A stretch of DNA of 37,342 bases from Vulcanimicrobiota bacterium (GTDB lineage Bacteria; Vulcanimicrobiota; Vulcanimicrobiia; Vulcanimicrobiales; Vulcanimicrobiaceae), in assembly GCA_003164495.1 (NCBI GenBank), contig PLTN01000191.1:63512-100853 (forward strand), given 5' to 3'. Each line of letters starts with the position of its first letter. Within the stretch, counting starts at the first letter, position 1. Position numbers and translations under genes: made by a program. This document shows positions 8,403 through 16,082 of this stretch, piece after piece. Below the pieces are notes generated by a model that was not told the DNA's origin, ran no database searches, and saw nothing but the letters and a program-made list of their open reading frames with translations.

Positions 8403-8957
8403 CTAAACTTCGTCGAGAAAGGCGAACACGCGGCGTTCCGCTTCGAGCGCCGCGGGTTCGTTGAACCCCGCGTCCTCGCGCATCGCAAAGCCTTGCCCGA
8501 CGCCCGGATAGCGATATATTTCGGTCGTTGCAAAGCCCTCGAGTGCGCCCTTGATCGCGCGGACTTCCTCGAACGGCACGTACGCATCGTCATCGCCGAA
8601 ATGCAAGCTCAGGGGCTGCTTCGCGTTGGGAGCTTCGGCAAGATGAGCGCCGATACCGGAGCCGTGGAAGGCCGCCGCGGCATCGGCGGCGAGGCGCGTC
8701 AGCGCGAGGAACGCATACCGCCCGCCGAAACCGTAGCCGACCACCGCGACCTTGCCGGCGGTCGTGCGTTCTCGCAGCGCTTGCATCCCCCGCGCGACCG
8801 CCGTGAGGCCGGCTTCGACGCCGGCGGCGTCGTCGACGTCGACGGCAAGCACATCGTAGCCTCGGGCGACGAAGCGCTCCAGCGTGGTGCGCGACCCGGC
8901 CGGAAGGCCGACGACCACCACCCCAAGGCCTTCGCCCGGCTGCCGTTCAGAGTCCAT
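8403..8957 (-). CDS. Dienelactone-hydrolase-fold protein lacking catalytic residues (probable pseudoenzyme)
   Basis: 184 aa, clearly related to the intact enzyme at 9054: both have the nucleophile-elbow region, LHFGDDDAYVPFEEV against MHFGETDGSIPVTDI, and a matching C-terminal helix. In the elbow the canonical G-F-C-F-G-G reads G-Y-G-F-G-G, so Gly76 replaces the Cys nucleophile; Q155 (GVGQGF) replaces the catalytic His (AGHGF); and the E of the active-site QEIFG loop is also gone (GLPAG). Only Asp124 of the triad remains. It is about 36 residues shorter, missing one middle segment. The frame is open and undamaged, so it is more likely a retained non-catalytic paralogue than a decaying gene. 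It is divergent from the intact gene, with 96 bp between the starts. Role unknown; a binding or regulatory role is speculative. Confidence 0.75.
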   Translation of the reverse strand: MDSERQPGEGLGVVVVGLPAGSRTTLERFVARGYDVLAVDVDDAAGVEAGLTAVARGMQALRERTTAGKVAVVGYGFGGRYAFLALTRLAADAAAAFHGSGIGAHLAEAPNAKQPLSLHFGDDDAYVPFEEVRAIKGALEGFATTEIYRYPGVGQGFAMREDAGFNEPAALEAERRVFAFLDEV

Positions 8958-9053
8958 GTGAAAGCCCTCTTCGCCGCCCGAAGGTAATGAACCGTGCGGA
9001 GCGCATTATCAAGCCGGAACACCGCAGCACTGCATATCGAGGATTGGGGAGAC

Positions 9054-9716
9054 ATGGGAACAGCAACGATCACCACCGCCGACAACTTCTCGCTCACGGG
9101 CTACACCGCCGGGCCCGAGAACGCCACCAAGGGCATCGTCGTCGTCCAAGAGATTTTCGGCGTAAACAAGCACATTCGCGACATGGCCGACGCCTACGCC
9201 GCCGCCGGCTATAAAGTCATCGCACCGGCCATGTTCGATCGCGCGCAGCGCGGCGCCGATCTCGGTTACGGTCCGGACGATCGCAAAGCCGGCATGGAAA
9301 TGCGCGGCAAGATCAGCGAAGAACAGAACATCCACGACATCGTCGCGGCCGCGAAAGCGCTCGGCACGAAGTCGACCGGCATCGTCGGCTTCTGCTTCGG
9401 CGGATCGATAGCGTGGTTCGGCGCAACGCGCACGCATGAGTTTCAAGCAGCGTCGTGCTGGTACGGCGGCGGCATCGCCAAGGCCAAGGACGAAAAGCCG
9501 AATTGCCCGGTGCAAATGCACTTCGGCGAAACCGACGGCAGCATCCCGGTGACCGACATCGACGCGATCAAAGCTGCGCAGCCCAGCGCGGAAATCTACG
9601 TCTACAAGAACGCCGGCCACGGCTTCGGTTGTGCCGACCGCGACAGCTTCAACAAAGAAGCGTACGAGACGGCACAGAAGCGCACGCTCGAGTTTTTCGC
9701 CAAGTACCTGAAATAG
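9054..9716 (+). CDS. Dienelactone hydrolase family protein (catalytically intact)
   Basis: 220 aa cytoplasmic alpha/beta-hydrolase. The Cys-His-Asp triad is visible: Cys114 in GFCFGG, Asp161 in GETDGSIPV, His189 in NAGHGFGC, and the accessory Glu33 in VVQEIFGVN. Family members open dienelactone (4-carboxymethylenebut-2-en-4-olide) after ortho cleavage of chlorocatechols, or act on related esters and thioesters. ATG 9054 is preferred over 8994 because GGGGAGAC stands 1-8 nt before it and family alignment begins there. The gene ends 67 nt before a small membrane-protein gene on the same strand. Ring-cleavage genes elsewhere in the window make a role in aromatic breakdown reasonable; the true substrate is not known. 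Confidence 0.85.
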   Translation: MGTATITTADNFSLTGYTAGPENATKGIVVVQEIFGVNKHIRDMADAYAAAGYKVIAPAMFDRAQRGADLGYGPDDRKAGMEMRGKISEEQNIHDIVAAAKALGTKSTGIVGFCFGGSIAWFGATRTHEFQAASCWYGGGIAKAKDEKPNCPVQMHFGETDGSIPVTDIDAIKAAQPSAEIYVYKNAGHGFGCADRDSFNKEAYETAQKRTLEFFAKYLK

Positions 9717-9783
9717 CGCGTTTGGGGGTAATCAGCCGCCGAGGGACAACCTGCCATGAGTACCTTGCCAGAAAGGCGGACTC

Positions 9784-9942
9784 ATGACGCTCCTCATCAT
9801 CATCATCGTACTTGTGGTTCTCTTCGGCGGCGGCGGCCACTACTACAACAACGGCTCATACCGCAGCGGCGGCTATAGCATCGCCGGCATCCTGATCGTG
9901 CTGCTGCTCATCCTCTGGCTCACGGGCAACGTGCACATCTAA
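9784..9942 (+). CDS. DUF3309-like small membrane protein
   Basis: 52 aa. N-terminal hydrophobic helix MTLLIIIIVLVVLF, a Gly/Tyr/Asn/Ser-rich loop (GGGGHYYNNGSYRSGGYS), then a second helix AGILIVLLLILWLTG. The layout (two helices with a G/Y-rich loop, about 50 aa) matches DUF3309-type proteins of unknown function. AAGGCGG lies about 6 nt before the ATG. The TAA overlaps the stop codon of the convergent hydroxyacid dehydrogenase by 4 nt. Confidence 0.65.
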   Translation: MTLLIIIIVLVVLFGGGGHYYNNGSYRSGGYSIAGILIVLLLILWLTGNVHI

Positions 9943-10904
9943 AGCAGCGGCGGCAGTACGATCTCGCCCTCGAGCGCTTCGCCCCGCGCGAAACGCTCGA
10001 GGTTGCGATCATACTGATCGGCCAGCCGTTGCCCCGTCGCGATGCTGCCGAACGTCGCGATGTGCGGCGTGATGATCACGCCCGGCGCCTTCCACAGCGG
10101 ATCGGCCGCCGGTAACGGCTCGGGATCGGTAACGTCGAGTGCTGCGCCCGCAAGTTTCCCGGCCACGAGCGCCGCATGCAGCGCAGTTCCATCCACGACC
10201 GGACCGCGCGAAACGTTGACCAGCAAAGAATTCGCGGGCATCGCGGCCAGCGCGGCGGCATCGATCATATGCCGCGTTTCGTCGTTATAGGTTACGGCCA
10301 GCACCACCGCATCGCTTTGCGCGAGCGCCTCCTGCAGGCGCGCGCTCGGGAACATCGCATCGGCGCGCGCATCGGGATTGCCGCTGCGCGAGACGCCGAT
10401 GATGCGCTTGGCCAGCGGACGTAGACGCGTCGCCAATCCGCCGCCGATCGCGCCGAATCCGACGATTGCAACGGTGAGATCTTCGAGCGAACGCAGCGTG
10501 CGGATCATCGCCGGCGCATCCCACACACCTTGCGTCTGGGCGGCAAACGCGCGCGGCAATTGACGCAAGAGCGCGAGCAGCAACGCGACGGCATGTTCTG
10601 CGACCGCCGGTCCATGCACGTGGATCGCGTACGTCATAGTGACAGCCGGCGGCACGCCGGCGCGTAACAAGACGTCGTAACCGGCACTCGTCAGGCCGAT
10701 CCACTTGAGGCTCCCGCGATTCCCTTTCACCGCCTGGGGTATGGCGGCCGAATAGTACGTCGGCGTAATCCACAGCGCGTCGGCGGCGGGGAGCGCCGCG
10801 AGCAGCTCTTGTTCGTCGTTGGCGACGAAAAAATCGAGCTTCCGGCGCTGGGCGAGCTCGGTCAGCTCAGCCTCGAAGACTTGACCACGAAAAACGACGC
10901 GCAT
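9939..10904 (-). CDS. D-2-hydroxyacid dehydrogenase (glyoxylate/hydroxypyruvate reductase type)
   Basis: 321 aa NAD(P)-dependent oxidoreductase. The Rossmann motif GFGAIG is followed by the R-S of GVSRSG, which favours NADP(H). The catalytic trio is present: Arg in NVSRGPVVD, Glu in TDPEPLPAADPLW, His in ITPHIATFG. It interconverts a 2-keto acid and a D-2-hydroxy acid. ATG 10904 fits the family N-terminus (MRVVFRGQVFEAEL); the frame extends further upstream, but without homology. Divergent from the MFS gene at 11049 across an AT-richer 144-bp gap. Confidence 0.85.
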   Translation of the reverse strand: MRVVFRGQVFEAELTELAQRRKLDFFVANDEQELLAALPAADALWITPTYYSAAIPQAVKGNRGSLKWIGLTSAGYDVLLRAGVPPAVTMTYAIHVHGPAVAEHAVALLLALLRQLPRAFAAQTQGVWDAPAMIRTLRSLEDLTVAIVGFGAIGGGLATRLRPLAKRIIGVSRSGNPDARADAMFPSARLQEALAQSDAVVLAVTYNDETRHMIDAAALAAMPANSLLVNVSRGPVVDGTALHAALVAGKLAGAALDVTDPEPLPAADPLWKAPGVIITPHIATFGSIATGQRLADQYDRNLERFARGEALEGEIVLPPLL

Positions 10905-11048
10905 CAACGTGCCGAGTTGGACGCCGCGGATGCACTCTCCACTACGGGAGGGTTCAGTTTTATTTAGGCGTACCAAAATTATCGATATGCTCGACCTAAG
11001 TATGCCCCGCTGAGAGCAGCGCCGGCGGCCGGCGTCGAGGCCCACCGC
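10905..11048. promoter_or_regulatory. Divergent intergenic region, AT-rich centre, likely holding both promoters
   Basis: The centre (about 10955-11005) is markedly AT-rich against the surrounding DNA, with TTTTATTTAGG, AAAATTATCGATATGC and an inverted pair TTAGG (10964-10968) / CCTAA (10995-10999). A weak plus-strand pair is TTTAGG-17-TATGCT. I cannot fix either promoter with confidence. Confidence 0.3.
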
Positions 11049-12485
11049 ATGATTTTCCTTGCGGCGTGCTTGGCGGTTTTCATGGTTTCGGTCGAAGCAA
11101 CGATCGTTGCAACGGCCATCCCGACGATCGTCGGCGATCTCGGTGGATTGCGGCTCTTCAGTTGGGTCTTCGGGATATATCTTCTCACGCAAGCGGTGAC
11201 GATCCCGATCTACGGACGCCTCGCCGACATCTACGGCCGCAAGGCGCTGATCTTCGTCTCGATCACGCTGTTTCTCATCGGTTCGATCCTCAGCGGCTTC
11301 GCGCATAACATGGTCATGCTCATCGTCTACCGCGGCTTGCAAGGCCTCGGCGCGGGCGGCGTGATGCCGCTCGCATCAACGATGGTCGGCGACATCTACA
11401 CCGGCGCCGCACGCGCCAAGGTGCAGGGCTACCTGTCCAGCGTGTGGGGCATCTCGGCCATCACCGGCCCGCTGATCGGCGCGTTCTTGATCGCGCATAC
11501 CGGCTGGCCGACGATCTTCTGGCTCAACGTTCCGTTCGGGATCCTCTGTCTGTTCGTGATCGCACGATTCTTCAACGAACGCGTCGAGCACCACACGCAT
11601 AGCATCGACTACGTCGGCTCGTTGCTGCTCGCGGGCGGCACCGGAACGCTGATGTTCGTGCTCGTCATGCTCGGCAATCTTCCGGCCACGACGGCGATCG
11701 CGCTCGCGATCGTCGCGGTCGTGCTCATCACCTGGCTGATCGTGCACGAACTGCGCACCCCCGAACCGATGATGCCGCTACGGCTCTATCGCCTGCGTGT
11801 GATCGCGATTGCCAACTCCGGCAACTTCGCCATGGGGGCGCTCTCGATCGGCATCACCGCCTTCTTGCCGACGTACGTGCAAGGCGCGATGGGGCTCTCG
11901 GCCGTGCTGGCCGGATCGACGCTCGGCATCACGTCGGCGTCATGGACCGTCGGCTCCCTGATCGTGTCGCGCAACGTCCATCGCGTTACGTATCGCGCGA
12001 TGGCGTCGGCCGGCGGCGTGATGCTCATCATCGGCAGCCTCTTTCTGATCACGCTCGAGCCCGGCCGCTCGATCTGGTGGGCGCTCGCGGGCGGAACGAT
12101 CCTGGGCCTCGGTTTCGGGTTCGTCAACCTCGTCTTCGTCGTGACCACGCAAGCCGCCGTGTCCTGGCAGCAACGCGGCGCCGCAACGGCATCGAACCAG
12201 TTCATGCGGCAGCTGGGCAGTTCGATCGGCACCGCCGCGTTCGGTGCGGTCTTCAATCTCGGGCTCTACGCGCGCATCCCCGACGCCGGCGACGTGGTCA
12301 CGCGCATGATGGACCCGCGCACGCGCAGTAGCTTGCCGCCGGTGGAGATCGGCAGCTACGCCGCCGCGATCTCCGGCTCGCTCCACGGCATCTTCATCAT
12401 GCTGGGCGTGCTGGGGATCGTCGTCTTCGCACTCGCTCTCGGCTTACCGGCAAAACTCAGCGCAAGCGATCCTACGCCGGCGTAA
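11049..12485 (+). CDS. MFS drug-efflux transporter, EmrB/QacA (DHA2, 14-TM) type
   Basis: 478 aa with about 14 hydrophobic segments. Motif A is GRLADIYGRKAL after TM2, motif B is YRGLQGLGAGGV in TM4, motif C is the GPLIGAFL turn in TM5; TM1 carries VSVEATIVATAIPTIVGDLGG, typical of DHA2 multidrug:H+ antiporters. It would expel amphipathic or aromatic compounds. ATG 11049 has GAGG 8 nt upstream. The frame is open further back (to 10968) without any ATG/GTG/TTG, so a slightly longer N-terminus from a rare start cannot be excluded. Its last 14 nt overlap the end of the convergent dehydrogenase gene. Confidence 0.85.
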   Translation: MIFLAACLAVFMVSVEATIVATAIPTIVGDLGGLRLFSWVFGIYLLTQAVTIPIYGRLADIYGRKALIFVSITLFLIGSILSGFAHNMVMLIVYRGLQGLGAGGVMPLASTMVGDIYTGAARAKVQGYLSSVWGISAITGPLIGAFLIAHTGWPTIFWLNVPFGILCLFVIARFFNERVEHHTHSIDYVGSLLLAGGTGTLMFVLVMLGNLPATTAIALAIVAVVLITWLIVHELRTPEPMMPLRLYRLRVIAIANSGNFAMGALSIGITAFLPTYVQGAMGLSAVLAGSTLGITSASWTVGSLIVSRNVHRVTYRAMASAGGVMLIIGSLFLITLEPGRSIWWALAGGTILGLGFGFVNLVFVVTTQAAVSWQQRGAATASNQFMRQLGSSIGTAAFGAVFNLGLYARIPDAGDVVTRMMDPRTRSSLPPVEIGSYAAAISGSLHGIFIMLGVLGIVVFALALGLPAKLSASDPTPA

Positions 12486-13413
12486 GCCAAGCCAGGATGT
12501 TCTTCACCGTATCGCGGTAGAAGATCTCGTAGGTTTCGCGCGTGACGAAACCGATATGCGACGTCGCCAGCACATTGGGCAACGTCCGGAACGGATGATC
12601 GGGCGGTAACGGCTCGGTCGCGAACACGTCGAGCGCGGCACCCGCGATGCGCTTCTCCCGGAGCGCCGCTATTAAGGCATCCTCATCGACGAGCGGGCCG
12701 CGCGAGGTGTTCACGAGCCACGTATCCGGCTTCATCGACGCAAGCTCCGCGGCTCCGACGATACCGCGCGATCGTTTGCCGAGCACGAGATGCACGGTGA
12801 CGATATCGGCGCTCCGGAAGAGTTCGTCTTTGCCGACGTATCGCGCACCCGCGGCGGCCGCTTTTTCCGCCGTCAGGTTGGGGCTCCACGCAATGACGTC
12901 CATCCCGAAGGCGCCGGCGATGCGGGCGCTCGCCGTCCCGATACGGCCGAGTCCGAGGATGCCGAGCGTGCGGCGCGTGAGATCGCCGCCGAGCGCGACT
13001 TGCCAGCCGCCGGCCCTCATGGAAGCAGCCTCGGCCGGGATCTGCCGTACCGCCGCGAGGATCAGCGCCCACGTCAACTCGATCGCACCGTGCGAAGTGT
13101 ATCCAGTATGCGCGACCGTGATGCCGCGCTCGCGCGCCGCCTCGAGATCGATCGATGCGTTGACCGCGCCGGTCGAAGCGATCAAGCGCAGTCGCGGGAG
13201 GCGTTCGATGATCTCTCGCGTCAACGGCGTCCGCTCGCGCATCACGCACACGACGTCGAACGGCTCCAGCCGGGCAACGACGGCATCGGGCTCGGCAACG
13301 TGATCGCGAAAAATCCGTATGTTGGCGCGCCCATCGAGCTGCGACCAGTCGGCACATGCGAGCGCGACACCCTGATAGTCGTCGAGGACGGCGACGTTTA
13401 CCGCTGACATCAT
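12472..13413 (-). CDS. D-isomer 2-hydroxyacid dehydrogenase (phosphoglycerate dehydrogenase-like)
   Basis: 313 aa. The cofactor motif GLGRIG is at about 150-155; catalytic Arg in NTSRGPLVD, Glu in FATEPLPPDHPF and His in TSHIGFV are all present. It starts with VAVLDDYQGVA, typical of the short SerA-like D-2-hydroxyacid dehydrogenases of soil bacteria; the ACT regulatory domain of true SerA is absent. Two adjacent ATGs (13413 and 13410) lie 5 and 8 nt after a perfect TATAAT, so the mRNA is probably leaderless. It is a distant paralogue of the enzyme at 9939. Substrate unknown. Confidence 0.85.
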   Translation of the reverse strand: MMSAVNVAVLDDYQGVALACADWSQLDGRANIRIFRDHVAEPDAVVARLEPFDVVCVMRERTPLTREIIERLPRLRLIASTGAVNASIDLEAARERGITVAHTGYTSHGAIELTWALILAAVRQIPAEAASMRAGGWQVALGGDLTRRTLGILGLGRIGTASARIAGAFGMDVIAWSPNLTAEKAAAAGARYVGKDELFRSADIVTVHLVLGKRSRGIVGAAELASMKPDTWLVNTSRGPLVDEDALIAALREKRIAGAALDVFATEPLPPDHPFRTLPNVLATSHIGFVTRETYEIFYRDTVKNILAWLTPA

Positions 13414-13426
13414 TTTCTATTATACT
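13397..13426 (+). promoter_or_regulatory. Candidate promoter for the small Cys-rich gene at 13433, overlapping the divergent promoter
   Basis: TTTACC (13397-13402), 18 nt, TATACT (13421-13426), then 6 nt to the ATG at 13433. The -10 boxes of the two divergent promoters overlap on opposite strands, so only one direction could be occupied at a time. Confidence 0.4.
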
Positions 13427-13446
13427 TGGCGGATGGGTGGTATCAA
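13419..13446 (-). promoter_or_regulatory. Strong sigma70-type promoter for the dehydrogenase at 13413, probably leaderless
   Basis: On the minus strand TTGATA (13446-13441), 16 nt spacer, TATAAT (13424-13419). The ATGATG start follows after only 5 nt, so the transcript should begin at or next to the start codon. The -35 box lies inside the first codons of the divergent zinc-ribbon gene. Confidence 0.65.
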
Positions 13447-13672
13447 CGATCGCTGTACGAAGTGCGGCCATCTTCTTGCATCGCATGCTCCGGACGTGGG
13501 CTGCACCGACCGCGTTCCCGGCACGATGGAGCGGATGCCCGGCGCGTGCGGCTGCGGGGCCCCGGAAGTCCTCGCCGACGTCATTCCCTTTCGCACCCGC
13601 AGCCAGCGCGAAGCGTTAGCGCGGGGGCTGCCCATCGACGAGGACGGCGGTGACGGCGATCACCGCGCTTAG
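13433..13672 (+). CDS. Small Cys-rich protein, probable zinc ribbon
   Basis: 79 aa. Cysteines are spaced as in a metal-binding knuckle: CTKCGHLLASH near residues 8-18, a lone Cys at about 24, and CGCG at about 39-42, followed by an Arg-rich helix (IPFRTRSQREALARG) and an acidic tail. No family recognised. The 3' 57 nt overlap the end of the CopC-CopD gene on the other strand. The ATG has no separate ribosome site but a -10-like TATACT 6 nt upstream. A metal-binding or nucleic-acid-binding role is a guess from the Cys pattern alone. Confidence 0.6.
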   Translation: MGGINDRCTKCGHLLASHAPDVGCTDRVPGTMERMPGACGCGAPEVLADVIPFRTRSQREALARGLPIDEDGGDGDHRA

Positions 13673-14806
13673 GATCAGCAGCTCGTAGCGGACCGTGCTC
13701 GCAACTGCTACGGCGCCATCGTTTATCCGGCGGCGCGAGTGTAACGCAATCCACCCGGCGATCGCGAACAGTACGATCTTCGCGCAGATCTCCCACCCGT
13801 AGGCCGTCGTGAACAGGCCTCCCAGCGGATGAACGTTGCGGAGCACTTGCACGACCGAGCTCAGGAGCAAGAGGATCACCGCGTAGGTTGCTACATTCGA
13901 GGTGCGACGCACGTCGACGACCTCCGTCACCATCAGCGTGGTCAGCAGCACGCCGATCCACGCCGCCGCCGCGAGCAGGTGCGCGAAGTCGAAGGTCACG
14001 CCCGCCACGGGTAGTACGCCGGTTCCGCCATGTCCGCTCAGCGATTCGCAGAGCATCACCGCGATGACGGCGGTGATCAGCATTTCCCAACGGCGCTTGC
14101 CGCCGCTCACCGCAATCGCACCGAGGAAGGCGGCAATCGTCATCGTGAGGTGCAGCACCCCGTAACGCGTATTGAGCGTCGCGACCAGCGAGCCGCCCGT
14201 GATGAGGCCTTGTACGCGAATATCGACAAAGGCAACGAACGCAACGGCGATCCAGGCCCCAAACTCCAGCATCGAAACCGGCGCCGTGTCGGGAGCGCGC
14301 ACGATCAGCAGCGCGCCGAACGCAAGACCCGTGCCGATCAAGAGCCCCGCCAGCAACGCAAATCGCAGCACGGCGACGATCGGGCCGGCGCCGGCGATTC
14401 CCGGCTCGCCGCCGGCCGGAAGCACGCCGGCCGGAACGCCGACGCCGAACGCAAAGCGCCCCTCGCCCACGTGACCGTCATCTGCCGTCACTTGCCACGT
14501 AACGATGTAGCTTCCGCGGGGGAGCGACGGTGTTTTCACCTCGACCAACCGCGTATCACCGCCGGGGTGATACGGCGCGCTCGCGCGGTTCGCGCCGTGT
14601 GCATCGGTCACGCGCAATAGGTCGATCTGCGCATCTTCCTGGAAGCGCAGCGTGACGGCATCCGGCGCGCGCTGCAGTTCCACGCCGGATGCCGGCGTGC
14701 TGCCCAAGAACTTCGTGTGCGCGTTCGCCGCCAGCGGTACGAACACGAACAGTCCGCCGAGAACGAAGGCCGCCACGGCTACCGCCCGACGGAACTGCCC
14801 GAACAC
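13616..14806 (-). CDS. CopC-CopD fusion, copper resistance/uptake membrane protein
   Basis: 396 aa. A signal peptide (VFGQFRR, hydrophobic core, cleavage after AANA) exposes an N-terminal His (AHTKFLGSTPASG), the Cu-ligand start of the CopC domain, followed by TVTLRFQE-like strands and TADDGHVGEGRFAFGV with the second ligand His. From about residue 130 come eight or so TM helices of the CopD/YcnJ domain (pfam CopD). Such fusions handle copper at the membrane. GTG 14806 is chosen because it begins the signal peptide cleanly; no ATG is available. It follows the double-VOC gene by 31 nt on the same strand and probably belongs to its operon. C-terminal 57 nt overlap the Cys-rich gene. Confidence 0.78.
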   Translation of the reverse strand: MFGQFRRAVAVAAFVLGGLFVFVPLAANAHTKFLGSTPASGVELQRAPDAVTLRFQEDAQIDLLRVTDAHGANRASAPYHPGGDTRLVEVKTPSLPRGSYIVTWQVTADDGHVGEGRFAFGVGVPAGVLPAGGEPGIAGAGPIVAVLRFALLAGLLIGTGLAFGALLIVRAPDTAPVSMLEFGAWIAVAFVAFVDIRVQGLITGGSLVATLNTRYGVLHLTMTIAAFLGAIAVSGGKRRWEMLITAVIAVMLCESLSGHGGTGVLPVAGVTFDFAHLLAAAAWIGVLLTTLMVTEVVDVRRTSNVATYAVILLLLSSVVQVLRNVHPLGGLFTTAYGWEICAKIVLFAIAGWIALHSRRRINDGAVAVASTVRYELLILSAVIAVTAVLVDGQPPR

Positions 14807-14837
14807 GTACAGCTCGGGTATCGCTGTTCGCTTCGCC

Positions 14838-16070
14838 TTAGCCGAGCGGTCCGAGCAGCGTTTCACCGCCGTAGACGTCCGCTTCGCCGGCGAGCGTTGC
14901 GGGCCACGAGCCGGGCTTCGGATTCGGCCGCGACGATGCCGGCCGCACGCGGCCGTCCCAGCCGACCTGCTCCATCGAGAAATACACTTGCACGGCTTGT
15001 CCGTCGGGATCGAGCACGTGGAACGCGTAGTCGATCCCGGGATGCAACTCGGCCGGAAGCTCGATGAAACGCCGGCCGCGCTTGGCCAAGAACGTGCGCG
15101 CGTCGCACAGCTGACGGTACGAGCCGACTTGGATGCCGATCGAGAACGTCGTCGAGTCCGGCCGCAAGCCGAGCTGTTCGCGCAGCTCGATCGGATAGAG
15201 CGCGATCGTGTGGTGTTCGGTGTTTGCGCGCAGGAAGACGCAGCGCACGCCGTTCCAAACGATCTCCTCGGAAATGCGCAGCCCCATTTCGTGCGCGTAG
15301 AAGCGCGCGGCCGCGTCGATGTCGGCGGTGAACAAGCTGATCGGGCCGCCCTTGATGATCTTGAACGGCCGCGGCAGCAGAATGCCGTCGACGTCGTAAT
15401 CCTTGCCGGGCAGCGAGTCGCGCATTTCATAGCCCGCGTTGAGATCGTTGCCGCGCTGCTCCGCCACCCGCACTTCCTCGTCCTCGGAGATCTGCGGAAG
15501 CTCGGGTTTCTGGCGGAACATCCGGTCCCACATCGGCTCGGGCTTGCTGCGGGCGTCCCAACCGACTTGCTCCATCCCGTAGTAGAGCTCGTTGGTGTGA
15601 CCGTCGGGATCGTAAAAATACGTGTGCCAGTTGGACCCGGGCATGTCGCGCCCGCTGCGTTGGATCTTCAGGCCTTCTTCGTTGAGCCAATCGCAGCCGT
15701 TGACGACTTCGCCGAGGCTGCCGACTTGCCATGAGATCTGATTCATCACCACGCCCGGTGCGAAGTGCCGTTGCTTGTCGATGTACTCGCGCACGCGCTT
15801 GTTGAACAGCACGAAGCTGTGGTGGTCGGTGCCGTAGCGCATGAAATAGCCGTGCGGATCACCGAAGCCCGCGATATCTTCCGGCCGTTCCGCGCGTTCG
15901 CCGAAATTGCGCTTGTCGGAGATCCGGTAACCCAAATCTTCCGTATAGAAGCGCACGCACTCTTCCATCTTCAGCGCGTTCAGGCCGAAGTGGCCCAGGC
16001 GACGAATCTTGAACGGCCGCTCGAGCAGCACGCCGCCGACGTCGTAGGTAGCAGCGGATGTTTCAATCAT
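14838..16070 (-). CDS. Two-domain VOC (type I extradiol dioxygenase-like) protein with altered metal sites
   Basis: 410 aa built from two VOC units, about residues 22-170 and 236-370, each ending in the sequence MEQVGWD. Unit 1 has the first metal His (H27, LGHFGL), active-site H149 and metal Glu (E161) in the extradiol signature HTYFYDPDGHTNE, but the usual second metal His (HHLAFEV in relatives) is N110-Q111. Unit 2 has lost all three ligands (P243, S310, Q361). In classical catechol 2,3-dioxygenases the C-terminal unit is catalytic, so the pattern is reversed here. Likely acts on an aromatic diol or related ligand, or has become a binding protein. ATG 16070 has GGAGA 7 nt upstream. It lies 12 nt after the binding-protein gene. 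Confidence 0.75.
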   Translation of the reverse strand: MIETSAATYDVGGVLLERPFKIRRLGHFGLNALKMEECVRFYTEDLGYRISDKRNFGERAERPEDIAGFGDPHGYFMRYGTDHHSFVLFNKRVREYIDKQRHFAPGVVMNQISWQVGSLGEVVNGCDWLNEEGLKIQRSGRDMPGSNWHTYFYDPDGHTNELYYGMEQVGWDARSKPEPMWDRMFRQKPELPQISEDEEVRVAEQRGNDLNAGYEMRDSLPGKDYDVDGILLPRPFKIIKGGPISLFTADIDAAARFYAHEMGLRISEEIVWNGVRCVFLRANTEHHTIALYPIELREQLGLRPDSTTFSIGIQVGSYRQLCDARTFLAKRGRRFIELPAELHPGIDYAFHVLDPDGQAVQVYFSMEQVGWDGRVRPASSRPNPKPGSWPATLAGEADVYGGETLLGPLG

Positions 16071-16082
16071 GCCGATTCTCCG

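Noticed and set aside
10964-10999. TTAGG/CCTAA inverted pair as an operator
   Set aside because: Only 5-bp arms 26 nt apart in AT-rich DNA; expected by chance.
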